Shown here piece by piece: positions 25,922-34,514 of a DNA stretch of 64,000 bases. The notes below the pieces were generated by a model. It worked only from the letters and a program-made list of their open reading frames with translations. It searched no databases and was not told where the DNA came from. Numbering within the stretch: the first letter of the stretch is position 1; each line of letters begins with the position of its first letter. The DNA comes from Limnohabitans sp. 2KL-51. Lineage in GTDB: Bacteria; Pseudomonadota; Gammaproteobacteria; Burkholderiales; Burkholderiaceae_C. The translations under genes and the position numbers were made by a program. Where the stretch lies: positions 1 through 64,000 of the forward strand of contig NZ_NESJ01000020.1 of assembly GCF_003063645.1 (NCBI RefSeq), read 5' to 3'.

Positions 25922-27535
25922 ATGAGCGACAACGCAAAAGGTGTGCTCGCGCAGCACCAAGCCGCCCTCGATGAAGGCCACTTTATGGTCCAGCATTGCA
26001 AGGGCTGTGACCAGCACATTTATTTCCCGCGTGAGGTCTGCCCGCATTGCGGCAGCAACGACCTGAGCCTGGTGCCCCCCTCGGGTCTGGGCACGGTGTA
26101 TTCGGTGACCACGGTGCGCCGCAAACCCGACGCGGGCGGCGACTACAACGTCTGCCTGATTGATCTGGACGAAGGCGTGCGCCTGATGAGCCGTGTGGAC
26201 ATGGACCCTGTCGACGCCGTGCAGGTGGGCCAGCGTGTGCAGGCCCGCGTGGCGGTCGACAAGGGTCAAGGCATGGTGGTGTTTGATCCAGTCAGGACAA
26301 CCGCTGCCTCGGCCAAGCCCGTGCCCCGTGGCCCGGCCGCATCGGCAGCCGTGCACACCTCGTCGGGCCTGAAAGCCTTGCGCGGCAGCGCCGTTATCGC
26401 GGGTGTGGCCACCTTTGGTTGCGGCGAGGCCACGGGTTTTACCGAGATGGAAGTATTGGCCCGCGCCGCGCGCGCCGCGGTGGCCGATGCTGGTTTGAAG
26501 ATGAGCGACATCGACGGTCTGTGCACCGCCAGTGTGCTGTCCACCATGTGGCCTATGCCTGTGACCGAGTATTTGGGGATCAACCCCCGCTACATCAATG
26601 GCACCATGCTGGGCGGCTCCAGCTTTGTGGCGCACATTTTGCCCGCCATGATGGCTTTGCAGTCGGGCCAGTGCAACGCGGTGCTGGTGTGCTACGGCAG
26701 CACGCAGCGCACCTCCACCTTTGGCCGCGCCGAGATCGCCCAGGCGCGCCGCGTGATGGACCCGCAGCCTTATGAAACCCCCTACGCCCCGATGCAGCCG
26801 CTGAGCGCCTACGCGCTGGCCACGCGGCGGCACATGCACCAGTACGGCACCACCCGCCGCCAGTTGGCCGAAGTGGCGGTGGCCGCGCGTGCTTGGGCGC
26901 AGCGCAACCCTGAAGCCTTCATGCGCGATCCGCTCTCCATCGAAGAGGTGCTCAAGGCCCGCATGGTGTCCGATCCCTTGTCGGTGCGCGACTGCTGCCT
27001 GGTCACGGACGGTGGCGGTGCCTTTGTGTTGGTGCGCGCCGACCGTGCGCGTGATCTGCCCAAAAAGCCGGTGTACGTGCTGGGCAACGCCACCGCCAAC
27101 TGGAACCGCCAAATTTCGGCAATGCATGACCTCACAGTGACTGCCGCCAGCCAGTCCGGCCGCGAAGCCTTTGCCATGGCAGGCCTCTCGCCTGCCGACA
27201 TGGGCGTGGTGCAGTTGTATGACGCTTTCACCATCAACACCTTGCTGTTTCTGGAAGACCTGGGCTTTTGCAAAAAAGGCGAAGCCGGTGCCTTTGTGGA
27301 AGGCGGCGGCATCGCACCCGGTGGCCGTTTGCCGGTCAACACCAACGGCGGCGGCCTGTCGTGCACGCACCCGGGCATGTACGGCATCTTCACCGTGATT
27401 GAAGCCGTGCGCCAGTTGCGCGGCGAAGGCGGCGAGCGCCAAGTGTCCGGCGTGCAGACCGCGCTGGCCCATGGCAACGGCGGCACGCTGTCGAGCCAGT
27501 CGACTGCCATTCTCGGCACTTTTGAAACCGTGTAA
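25922..27535 (+). CDS. DUF35 (zinc ribbon + OB) fused to cysteine-less thiolase
   Basis: A 537-residue two-module protein. Residues 15-123 form a DUF35 acyl-CoA-associated domain: a zinc ribbon (Cys26, Cys29, Cys40, Cys43) and an OB fold. A Pro/Ala-rich linker (124-150) leads to a thiolase-fold domain. At the position of the thiolase nucleophile the sequence reads NGTMLGGSSF (227-235), with no cysteine, and the second active-site cysteine is also missing (HGNGGTLSS). His483 in CTHPGMYG is kept, with Tyr433 and Tyr487 nearby. This resembles the Ltp2 retro-aldolase, which works with the DUF35 part of ChsH2. A side-chain aldolase is the best guess; a non-catalytic scaffold is the alternative. 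Confidence 0.82.
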   Translation: MSDNAKGVLAQHQAALDEGHFMVQHCKGCDQHIYFPREVCPHCGSNDLSLVPPSGLGTVYSVTTVRRKPDAGGDYNVCLIDLDEGVRLMSRVDMDPVDAVQVGQRVQARVAVDKGQGMVVFDPVRTTAASAKPVPRGPAASAAVHTSSGLKALRGSAVIAGVATFGCGEATGFTEMEVLARAARAAVADAGLKMSDIDGLCTASVLSTMWPMPVTEYLGINPRYINGTMLGGSSFVAHILPAMMALQSGQCNAVLVCYGSTQRTSTFGRAEIAQARRVMDPQPYETPYAPMQPLSAYALATRRHMHQYGTTRRQLAEVAVAARAWAQRNPEAFMRDPLSIEEVLKARMVSDPLSVRDCCLVTDGGGAFVLVRADRARDLPKKPVYVLGNATANWNRQISAMHDLTVTAASQSGREAFAMAGLSPADMGVVQLYDAFTINTLLFLEDLGFCKKGEAGAFVEGGGIAPGGRLPVNTNGGGLSCTHPGMYGIFTVIEAVRQLRGEGGERQVSGVQTALAHGNGGTLSSQSTAILGTFETV

Positions 27536-27555
27536 AAAAACTCCGCGAATTCACC

Positions 27556-28722
27556 ATGATCCGAGACCCCGAAACCTTTGAAGCCCTGCTCGACTCCGTG
27601 CGCCGTTTTGTGCGCGAGCGCTTGGTGCCCGCCGAGAACGAAGTCGCCGACACCGACGAGATCCCCGAAGCCATCGTGCAAGAGATGCGCGAAATGGGCC
27701 TGTTTGGCCTGACCATCCCCGAGTCTTATGGCGGCCTGGAGCTGACCACGGAAGAAGAGGCACGTCTCTTGTTTGAGCTGTGCAAGACCTCGCCCGCTTT
27801 CCGTTCGGTGATCGGCACCACGGTGGGCATTGGCTCGCAGGGCATCTTGATGGACGGCACCGAAGAACAAAAAGCCTATTACCTGCCCAAGCTGGCCACG
27901 GGCGAGTTGTCATCCTCGTTTGCGCTGACCGAACCTGACGCGGGTTCGGACGCTGCGTCGCTGCGCACCACCGCCATCCGAGGCACGGACAGTGAGGGCG
28001 ACCACTACATCGTCAACGGCACCAAGCGCTACATCACCAACGCGCCGCATTCCAAAATCTTCACGCTCATGGCGCGCACCAACCGGGCCGACAAGGGCGC
28101 GGGCGGTGTGTCGGCGTTCATTGTCGACGCCCAATCGCCCGGCATCAGCCTGGGCAAGAACGACAAGAAGATGGGCCAAAAAGGCGCCCACACCTGCGAC
28201 GTGATGTTTGACAACGTGCGTGTCCCCGCCGCCAACCTGATCGGTGGCAAAGAAGGCCAGGGCTTCAAGACCGCGATGAAGGTGCTCGAAAAAGGCCGCA
28301 TCCATTTGGCCGCTGTGTGTGTGGGCGTGGCCCAGCGCATCCTCGATGACGCGCTGCGCTACGCCATAGACCGCAAGCAGTTCGGCCAGCCCATTGCCGA
28401 GTTCCAGCTGGTGCAGGCCATGCTGGCCGACAGCAAAGCTGAGCTGTACGCGGCTGAGTGCATGGTGATCGATGCCGCGCGCAAGCGCGACGAAGGCCGC
28501 AGCGTGTCGACCGAGGCCTCGTGCTGCAAGATGTTCGCGTCCGAGATGTGCGGCCGCGTGGCCGACCGTGCGGTGCAAATTTTGGGTGGCGCGGGCTACT
28601 TGTCTGAATACGGCATCGAGCGCTTTTACCGCGATGTGCGTTTGTTCCGCCTGTATGAGGGTACGACCCAGATACAACAAATCATCATTGGCCGCAACAT
28701 GGTGCTTGAGGCCCGCGGCTGA
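27556..28722 (+). CDS. Acyl-CoA dehydrogenase
   Basis: FAD-dependent acyl-CoA dehydrogenase of 388 residues. It has the SFALTEPDAGSDAASLRTTA signature (about 116-135), a YIVNGTKRYITNAPHS loop, and the standard C-terminal catalytic glutamate Glu368 in RLYEGTTQIQQ; the alternative glutamate site reads LEKGR, so the usual base is used. The ATG has no strong Shine-Dalgarno. It lies 20 bases after the DUF35-thiolase fusion. The last 22 codons were copied 1.1 kb downstream in a tandem duplication (remnant at 29763-29829). Confidence 0.87.
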   Translation: MIRDPETFEALLDSVRRFVRERLVPAENEVADTDEIPEAIVQEMREMGLFGLTIPESYGGLELTTEEEARLLFELCKTSPAFRSVIGTTVGIGSQGILMDGTEEQKAYYLPKLATGELSSSFALTEPDAGSDAASLRTTAIRGTDSEGDHYIVNGTKRYITNAPHSKIFTLMARTNRADKGAGGVSAFIVDAQSPGISLGKNDKKMGQKGAHTCDVMFDNVRVPAANLIGGKEGQGFKTAMKVLEKGRIHLAAVCVGVAQRILDDALRYAIDRKQFGQPIAEFQLVQAMLADSKAELYAAECMVIDAARKRDEGRSVSTEASCCKMFASEMCGRVADRAVQILGGAGYLSEYGIERFYRDVRLFRLYEGTTQIQQIIIGRNMVLEARG

Positions 28723-28767
28723 ACAATTCGATCACGCGTTCACGACAACAACCCAAGGAGACAAGAC

Positions 28768-29742
28768 ATGAAAAAGACCATCACACGCCGCATGACCCTG
28801 GCCGCATTGAGCAGCTTGGCCCTGCTGGGGGCAGCGGGTGCGCCAGCGCAAACCGCCTACCCGAGCCAGCCCATCAAGTTCATCGTGCCCTACCCCGCTG
28901 GCGGGGCCACCGATGTGTTGGCCCGCATGGTCGCACAAAAAATGCAAGACAGCTGGCAGCAAACTGTGGTGGTCGAAAACAAGCCCGGCGCAGGCGGCAC
29001 CATTGGCAACAATCTGGTGGCCAAGGCCCCGGCCGATGGCCACACGGTGTTGTTTGGCATCGTGGCGTTGGTGCAGCAAATGACCTTGATGAAGCTGCCT
29101 TATGACCCGATCAAGGACTTTGCGCCGATTAGCCGTGTGGCCATCAGCCCCAGTGTGCTGGCCGCATCGCCCACACTGCCCATCAATAACCTCGCCGAGT
29201 TCACCAGCTTGGTCAAGGCCAACCCCGGCAAGCACAGCATTGGCTCGTATGGCCCGGGCACCTCGGCCCATCTGCAAGGGGCTTTGCTCAATCTGCAGTC
29301 GGGCCTGGACTTGACGCATGTGCCCTATCAGGGCGGTGCGCCCCTGGTTACGGCCATGATGGGCGGTCAACTCTCTTCGGCTTTTATGGATGCGGGCTCT
29401 TCCAAGCAGCATCTGCCCAAGTTCAAGCTGCTGGGCGTGACCGGTACCGAACGCCTGTCGTGGTTGCCCAATGTGCCCACACTCAAAGAGCAGGGCCTCA
29501 ACTCTTACGAGCCCATGGGCTGGTTTGGCCTGTTTTTGCCAGGGGCCACGTCCAAGCCGGTGGTGGACAAGTTCTCGGCCGAAACCCAGCGCATCCTCAA
29601 GCTGCCCGATGTGCGTGAAAAAATCGAAGCCATGGGCCTGATCCCAGGTGGTGAAACCACCGAGAGCTTTACCAAGATCGTTAAGTCTGATGCCGACGTT
29701 TACGCCCGCATCATCCGCGACGCCAAGATCACCCTGAACTGA
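28768..29742 (+). CDS. Bug/TctC-family solute receptor, tandem copy 1
   Basis: Periplasmic substrate-binding protein of the tripartite tricarboxylate transporter family, 324 residues. The signal peptide runs to about residue 28 (hydrophobic core LAALSSLALLGAAGA, cleavage near APAQ). The mature part begins YPSQPIKFIVPYPAGGATDVLAR, the Bug anion-binding loop, and contains VENKPGAGGTIGNN and YGPGTSAHLQG. AAGGAGA precedes the ATG. No TctA or TctB membrane gene is near. A highly similar copy follows at 29875. Confidence 0.9.
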   Translation: MKKTITRRMTLAALSSLALLGAAGAPAQTAYPSQPIKFIVPYPAGGATDVLARMVAQKMQDSWQQTVVVENKPGAGGTIGNNLVAKAPADGHTVLFGIVALVQQMTLMKLPYDPIKDFAPISRVAISPSVLAASPTLPINNLAEFTSLVKANPGKHSIGSYGPGTSAHLQGALLNLQSGLDLTHVPYQGGAPLVTAMMGGQLSSAFMDAGSSKQHLPKFKLLGVTGTERLSWLPNVPTLKEQGLNSYEPMGWFGLFLPGATSKPVVDKFSAETQRILKLPDVREKIEAMGLIPGGETTESFTKIVKSDADVYARIIRDAKITLN

Positions 29743-29762
29743 CACCAGGCCCGCCCATGACA

Positions 29763-29829
29763 ATGAGGGGACGACCCAGATACAACAATCATTATTGGCC
29801 GCAACAGGTTGCCTGAGGCCCGCGGCTGA
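29763..29829 (+). pseudogene. Duplicated 3' end of the acyl-CoA dehydrogenase gene
   Basis: This 67-bp stretch copies the last codons of the acyl-CoA dehydrogenase at 27556-28722 (compare 28655-28722). It begins ATGAGGGGACGACCCAGATA and ends with the same GGCCCGCGGCTGA stop. It is non-functional: the frame is broken by loss of one A from the CAACAAATC run, and a few substitutions follow. It marks the left end of a tandem duplication of about 1,108 bp that also created the second Bug gene. Confidence 0.88.
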
Positions 29830-29874
29830 ATATTTTGATCACGCGTTCACGACAACAATCCAAGGAGACAAGAC

Positions 29875-30855
29875 ATGAAAAAGACCATCACACGCCGCAT
29901 GACCCTGGCCACGCTCAGCAGTTTGGCCCTGATGGGCGCAGGCAGCACCTTGGTCCAAGCCCAGACGGCTTACCCGAGCCAGCCCATCAAATTCATCGTG
30001 CCCTACCCTGCAGGCGGGACCACCGATGTGCTGGCCCGCATGGTCGCGCAAAAAATGCAAGAGAGTTGGCAGCAGACGGTGGTGGTTGAAAACAAGCCCG
30101 GAGCGGGTGGCACCATTGGCAACAACCTGGTGGCCAAAGCCCCGGCCGATGGCTACACGGTGTTGTTTGGCATCGTGGCGCTGGTGCAGCAAATGACCTT
30201 GATGAAGCTGCCCTACGACCCGATCAAGGACTTCGCCCCGATCAGCCGTGTGGCCATCACCCCGGCCGTGTTTGCAGCCAGCACCACTTTGCCGGTCAAC
30301 AACCTCGCCGAGTTGATCAAGCTGGTCAAGGCCAACCCCGGCAAGTACAGCTTTGGCACATACGGCCCCGGCACTTCGGCTCACCTGCAAGGCGAGCTGC
30401 TCAACTTGCAGACGGGTATAGATTTGTTGCACATCCCCTACCAAGGCGCAGCGCCTTTGGTCACGGCCATGCTGGGCGGGCAGTTGTCCACCGCCTTCAT
30501 GGACGCAGGCTCTTCCCGTCAGCACATTCCCAAGTTCAAGGTACTGGGTGTGACGGGCAGTGAGCGCCTGTCGTGGCTGCCCAATGTGCCCACGTTCAAG
30601 GAGCAGGGCCTCAACTCCTTCGAGCCCATGGGCTGGGTAGGCTTGCTTTTGCCAGGGGCCACGCCCAAGCCGGTGGTGGACAAGTTCTCGGCCGAGACCC
30701 AGCGCATCCTTAAGCTGCCCGATGTGCGCGAGAAGATCGAAGCCATGGGCCTGATTCCCGGTGGCGAAACCTCGGACAGCTTTGGCAAGGTCATGAAGAG
30801 CGATGCAGACATTTACGCCCGCATCATCCGCGACGCCAAGATCACCCTGAACTGA
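29875..30855 (+). CDS. Bug/TctC-family solute receptor, tandem copy 2
   Basis: Second copy of the Bug receptor, 326 residues, identical to copy 1 at roughly 85-90% of residues by eye and sharing its leader and ribosome binding site (AAGGAGACAAGACATG). Differences cluster at conservative positions, with a two-residue insertion in the signal peptide region (GSTLVQAQ). Ligand-loop segments FIVPYPAGGTTDVLAR and VENKPGAGGTIGNN are intact, so both copies look functional. Substitutions around the binding cleft (for example YSFGTYG against HSIGSYG) could mean altered specificity. Confidence 0.9.
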   Translation: MKKTITRRMTLATLSSLALMGAGSTLVQAQTAYPSQPIKFIVPYPAGGTTDVLARMVAQKMQESWQQTVVVENKPGAGGTIGNNLVAKAPADGYTVLFGIVALVQQMTLMKLPYDPIKDFAPISRVAITPAVFAASTTLPVNNLAELIKLVKANPGKYSFGTYGPGTSAHLQGELLNLQTGIDLLHIPYQGAAPLVTAMLGGQLSTAFMDAGSSRQHIPKFKVLGVTGSERLSWLPNVPTFKEQGLNSFEPMGWVGLLLPGATPKPVVDKFSAETQRILKLPDVREKIEAMGLIPGGETSDSFGKVMKSDADIYARIIRDAKITLN

Positions 30856-30862
30856 ACGTGGC

Positions 30863-31840
30863 ATGAAAACACGCGTCACCGAATTGCTGGGCATCCGCTA
30901 CCCCATCATTCAAGGCGGCATGCAGTGGGTGGGCAAGGCCGAGCTGGTCTCGGCCGTGTCCAACGCGGGTGGCTTGGGCGTGCTCACGGCCCTCACCCAG
31001 CCCACGCCGCAAGCGCTGGCGCACGAGATTGCCCGCACCCGCACCCTGACCGACCGGTCCTTTGGTGTGAACCTCACCATCTTGCCCTCGATCAATCCGC
31101 CGCCCTACGGCGAGTACCTGCAGGTCATCATCGACAGCGGCGTGAAGATCGTGGAAACGGCGGGCAACAGCCCCAAGGACTTTATTGGCCGCATGAAGGA
31201 CGCGGGCATCACCATCGTGCACAAATGCACCTCGGTGCGCCACGCCCTGAGCGCCGAGCGCAATGGCGTGGACATGATCAGCATCGACGGCTTTGAATGC
31301 GCGGGCCACCCCGGCGAGGACGATGTGCCGGGTCTGGTGTTGATCCCGCTGGCGGTGCGGGCGCTGAAGGTGCCAGTGATTGCCTCGGGCGGCATTGCCG
31401 ATGGGCGCGGCATGGCAGCGGCCATGGCGTTGGGCGCCGAAGGCGTGAACATGGGCACGCGCTTTTTGGTCACGCAAGAAGCACCGGTGCACGACAACAT
31501 CAAGCAAGCGCTTGTGGGTGCCACCGAGCGCGACACGAAACTGATGTTCCGCACGATGCGCAACACCACCCGAGCCTGGAGCAACGCGGTGTCGCAAGAA
31601 GTGGTGGCCACTGAAAACCGCGCAGGCGGCTGCAGTTTTGAAGACATCCGCCACCTGGTGGCTGGGCAGCGCGGTAACCAAGCCCTGCAATCGGGCGACG
31701 TCAACGGCGGTGTGGTCGCAGCGGGTCAGGTGATTGGCCTGATCGAAGATGTGCCCACTTGCGCCGACCTGATCGAACGCATGGTGGCCGATTGCCGCGC
31801 GGCTCTTGGGCGCGCGCAGGCCTGGGCACATCCCCCTTGA
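30863..31840 (+). CDS. Nitronate monooxygenase-family flavoprotein
   Basis: FMN-dependent TIM-barrel protein of the 2-nitropropane dioxygenase/enoyl-reductase-like family, 325 residues. It begins MKTRVTELLGIRYPIIQGGMQWV with the FMN-contacting GGM, followed by SNAGGLGVLT, DGFECAGHPGED (His at the usual catalytic site), PVIASGGIADGRGMAAAMALGAEGVNMGTRFL (phosphate binding) and a C-terminal SGDVNGGVVAAGQ. Members either oxidise nitronates or reduce enoyl thioesters; within an acyl-CoA island the second role is possible. It starts seven bases after the Bug copy 2 stop without a clear ribosome binding site. Confidence 0.85.
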   Translation: MKTRVTELLGIRYPIIQGGMQWVGKAELVSAVSNAGGLGVLTALTQPTPQALAHEIARTRTLTDRSFGVNLTILPSINPPPYGEYLQVIIDSGVKIVETAGNSPKDFIGRMKDAGITIVHKCTSVRHALSAERNGVDMISIDGFECAGHPGEDDVPGLVLIPLAVRALKVPVIASGGIADGRGMAAAMALGAEGVNMGTRFLVTQEAPVHDNIKQALVGATERDTKLMFRTMRNTTRAWSNAVSQEVVATENRAGGCSFEDIRHLVAGQRGNQALQSGDVNGGVVAAGQVIGLIEDVPTCADLIERMVADCRAALGRAQAWAHPP

Positions 31841-31900
31841 GCGCCGCCCCAACTGATCACCCCCCAAGCCAGCAACCCTAAAAAACCCAGGAGACAAACC

Positions 31901-32884
31901 ATGACAAAAACCCCATCCACCCAGCGCCGTTTGCTGATGGCCCTTTTGGGGGCGGTGTGCACCACATCCGCCCTGCCCCTGTGGGCCCAGTCCACAGGCA
32001 ACAACACCGTCAAGCTCATCGTGGGTTACGCCCCTGGCGGGCCTGTGGATTCATCGGCGCGGGTCTTCGCGCCGGTGCTCAGCCGCGAACTGGGCCAGCC
32101 CGTGATCGTGGAAAACCGGCCCGGCGCAGGCGGTGCGGTGGCAGGCAACACCGTGGTCAAGTCCGCGCCCAACAGCCTTGAAATTTTTTATGCCGCCAGC
32201 CCCACCATGACCATCAGCCCCCATGTGCTCAAAGCCATGGCCTTTGACCCGCTCAAGGACATGACCCCGCTGGCCACCATCCTCAGTTATGCCAACGTGC
32301 TGGTCATCAACCAGAACCAACCCTTCAAAACCTTGCCCGAATTGGTGGCCTTTGGCAAAGCCAATCCGGGCAAGCTGGCCTACGGCTCGGCCGGCATGGG
32401 CGCATCGAATCACCTGAGCGGCGAGTTGTTTGCACGGCGTGCGGGCATCACCATGACGCATGTGCCCTACAAGGGCAACGCCCCGGCCATGACCGATGTG
32501 ATGGGTGGGCAGATCCAGATGATGTTTGACATCGTGGGCGGTGCCAAGGCCCACATCGACGGCGGCAAGGTCAAGCCTTTGGCAGTGACCTCCAAAGAGC
32601 GCAACCCGGCCCTGCCGCAGCTGCCCAGCATGACCGAGCTGGGCGTTCGTGATTACGACGTGGGCGGCTGGTATGGCCTGTATGGCCCGCTGGGCATGAG
32701 CGCCGAACTCAGCCAGAAGATCACGGCCGCCACAGCGCGCGCCCTGCAAGACCCCGAGCTGAACAAGCGCTGGGTGGACCAGGGTTATGTGATCTGGAAC
32801 GCCAAACCCGCCGACCTGGCCGAGCGCATGCGCCGCGAACATGCGCTGTGGGCCGAGGTGACCAAAGGCATGACCTTCGAATAA
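31901..32884 (+). CDS. Bug/TctC-family solute receptor
   Basis: Third Bug receptor of the window, 327 residues, not closely similar to the tandem pair. The signal peptide ends near LPLWAQ. The anion-binding region is KLIVGYAPGGPVDSSARVFA and VENRPGAGGAVAGNT. AGGAGA precedes the ATG. It is immediately followed by an acyl-CoA ligase three bases after the stop, so uptake and activation of the same acid is likely. Confidence 0.9.
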   Translation: MTKTPSTQRRLLMALLGAVCTTSALPLWAQSTGNNTVKLIVGYAPGGPVDSSARVFAPVLSRELGQPVIVENRPGAGGAVAGNTVVKSAPNSLEIFYAASPTMTISPHVLKAMAFDPLKDMTPLATILSYANVLVINQNQPFKTLPELVAFGKANPGKLAYGSAGMGASNHLSGELFARRAGITMTHVPYKGNAPAMTDVMGGQIQMMFDIVGGAKAHIDGGKVKPLAVTSKERNPALPQLPSMTELGVRDYDVGGWYGLYGPLGMSAELSQKITAATARALQDPELNKRWVDQGYVIWNAKPADLAERMRREHALWAEVTKGMTFE

Positions 32885-32887
32885 ATC

Positions 32888-34435
32888 ATGTCTTTGCAAT
32901 TGACCCCCCACACCCGCACCCATACCCGCATTCACCACCTGTTTGACGAACGCGTTGAACAGGCTCCGGACCATCCTTTTCTGTATCTGACGCAGGGGGT
33001 GATGACGCTGGGGCAGTTGGCGCAGCAAGTGGATGCACTGGAAGCCGAGTTGCGCGATGCCGGTGTGCGCGTGGGTGACCGGATGCTGGTGGCGGCAGAA
33101 AACTGCCCCGAGCATGTGGCCCTGGTGTTGGCCTGCAGCCGCGTGGGGGCCTGGGCCTGCGGGGTCAATGCCCGCGTGACGGCGACTGAGCTGGCGGGCT
33201 TTGCCGACAAGGCCGATGCGCGTGTGTTGTATTTCACGGTGGGCGTGTCCGAAGCGGCGCGCCAGCATGCGGCGCAGCACGACACCCAAGCGAGCGTGCT
33301 GCCCGGCTTGCAGCGCGCAGCTGTCAGGCCGCAGGCCACCGCGCAGACGGGTGATCTGGCCGAGCAGGTGGCCGCGATCATCTTCACCTCGGGCACCACC
33401 GGCCAGCCCAAGGGCGTGATGCTCACGCACGCGGGGCTGTTGCAGTTTGCGCGGGTCTCGGCGCAGTCACGCCAGCTGGGGCCGTCGGACCGGTCGTACG
33501 CTTATTTGCCCATGACGCACATCTTTGGCCTGGGCACGGTGCTCATGGCCTCGCTGCACGCGGGCTCAGGTCTGCTCATGCGCAGCCAGTTTGATCTGGC
33601 CGACGTGTTTGAGGCACTGGCCCACCAAGGCATGACGCAGCTGCAAGGCCCGCCCGCCATGTTCACCCGCTTGCTGGCCTGGCTCGACACACAGGGCATC
33701 GATCACCCTGCTGCACCTGATTTGCGCTACGTCTACACCGGCGCTGCCCCGCTCGACCTGAGCGTCAAGCAGGCCATTGAGGCGCGCTTTGGCAAACCCT
33801 TGCACCACGGCTATGGCCTGTCGGAATACGCAGGCGCTTTGACGCTGTGCCGACTGAACGAACGGCGGGCGGACACCAGCGCCGGTTATTTGGTCGATGG
33901 GGCTGAGCTGCGCATCATGAGCCCGCAGGGACAAGACTTGCCGGTTGGCGAGACAGGCGAGATCTGGATGCGCGGCGTGGGTTTGATGCCAGGCTACTTT
34001 CGCGACCCTGAGATCACCGCGAAAGTCATCCAACCCGGCGGTTGGTACGCCAGCGGCGACCTGGGCCGACAAGACGCCGATGGCGCATTGCAGGTGGTGG
34101 GGCGTCTAAAAGAAATGATCATCCGCTCAGGATTCAATGTGTACCCCGGCGAGGTCGAGGCGATTTTGCTGGCCTGGCCTGGTGTGCAAAAAGCGGCGGT
34201 GGTCGGGCGCAAAGCGGCCGATGGCAACGAGGACATCCTGGCCTTCATCGAAGCCAAGCCCGGCGTGCCGCTGGACCTGCAGGCCCTGAAGGCCCATGCC
34301 CATGAACATTTGTCGCCCTACAAACGCCCTTCGGTCATGGCCTTGGTGCCCGACATGCCCATGACACTCAGCGGCAAAGTGCTCAAACGCGAGCTGCTTG
34401 AACAATGGGATGCGGCCCAGGTGCGCAAGGCATGA
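32888..34435 (+). CDS. Acyl-CoA ligase (AMP-forming)
   Basis: ANL ligase of 515 residues with the P-loop IIFTSGTTGQPKGVMLTHAG (about 160), HGYGLSEYAGALTLC, the hinge GRLKEMIIRSGFNVYPGEVE and the catalytic lysine in MTLSGKVLKREL. It starts three bases after the Bug gene stop. This is the last plus-strand gene before the itaconate-type cluster; whether it serves that cluster or the upstream island is unclear, since itaconate is normally activated by CoA transfer rather than a ligase. Confidence 0.86.
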   Translation: MSLQLTPHTRTHTRIHHLFDERVEQAPDHPFLYLTQGVMTLGQLAQQVDALEAELRDAGVRVGDRMLVAAENCPEHVALVLACSRVGAWACGVNARVTATELAGFADKADARVLYFTVGVSEAARQHAAQHDTQASVLPGLQRAAVRPQATAQTGDLAEQVAAIIFTSGTTGQPKGVMLTHAGLLQFARVSAQSRQLGPSDRSYAYLPMTHIFGLGTVLMASLHAGSGLLMRSQFDLADVFEALAHQGMTQLQGPPAMFTRLLAWLDTQGIDHPAAPDLRYVYTGAAPLDLSVKQAIEARFGKPLHHGYGLSEYAGALTLCRLNERRADTSAGYLVDGAELRIMSPQGQDLPVGETGEIWMRGVGLMPGYFRDPEITAKVIQPGGWYASGDLGRQDADGALQVVGRLKEMIIRSGFNVYPGEVEAILLAWPGVQKAAVVGRKAADGNEDILAFIEAKPGVPLDLQALKAHAHEHLSPYKRPSVMALVPDMPMTLSGKVLKRELLEQWDAAQVRKA

Positions 34436-34514
34436 CCCCGCTTCTTGACTTGTAAAGGCGGACTTTCACAAAGACAGACGGCGTTCCGGCTCCAACTGCG
34501 CGAAGATCGACCCT

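Noticed and set aside
25892..27472. A 526-codon minus-strand frame opposite the DUF35-thiolase gene
   Set aside because: His/Ala/Gly-rich, no domain, and the plus strand has clear zinc-ribbon and thiolase motifs.
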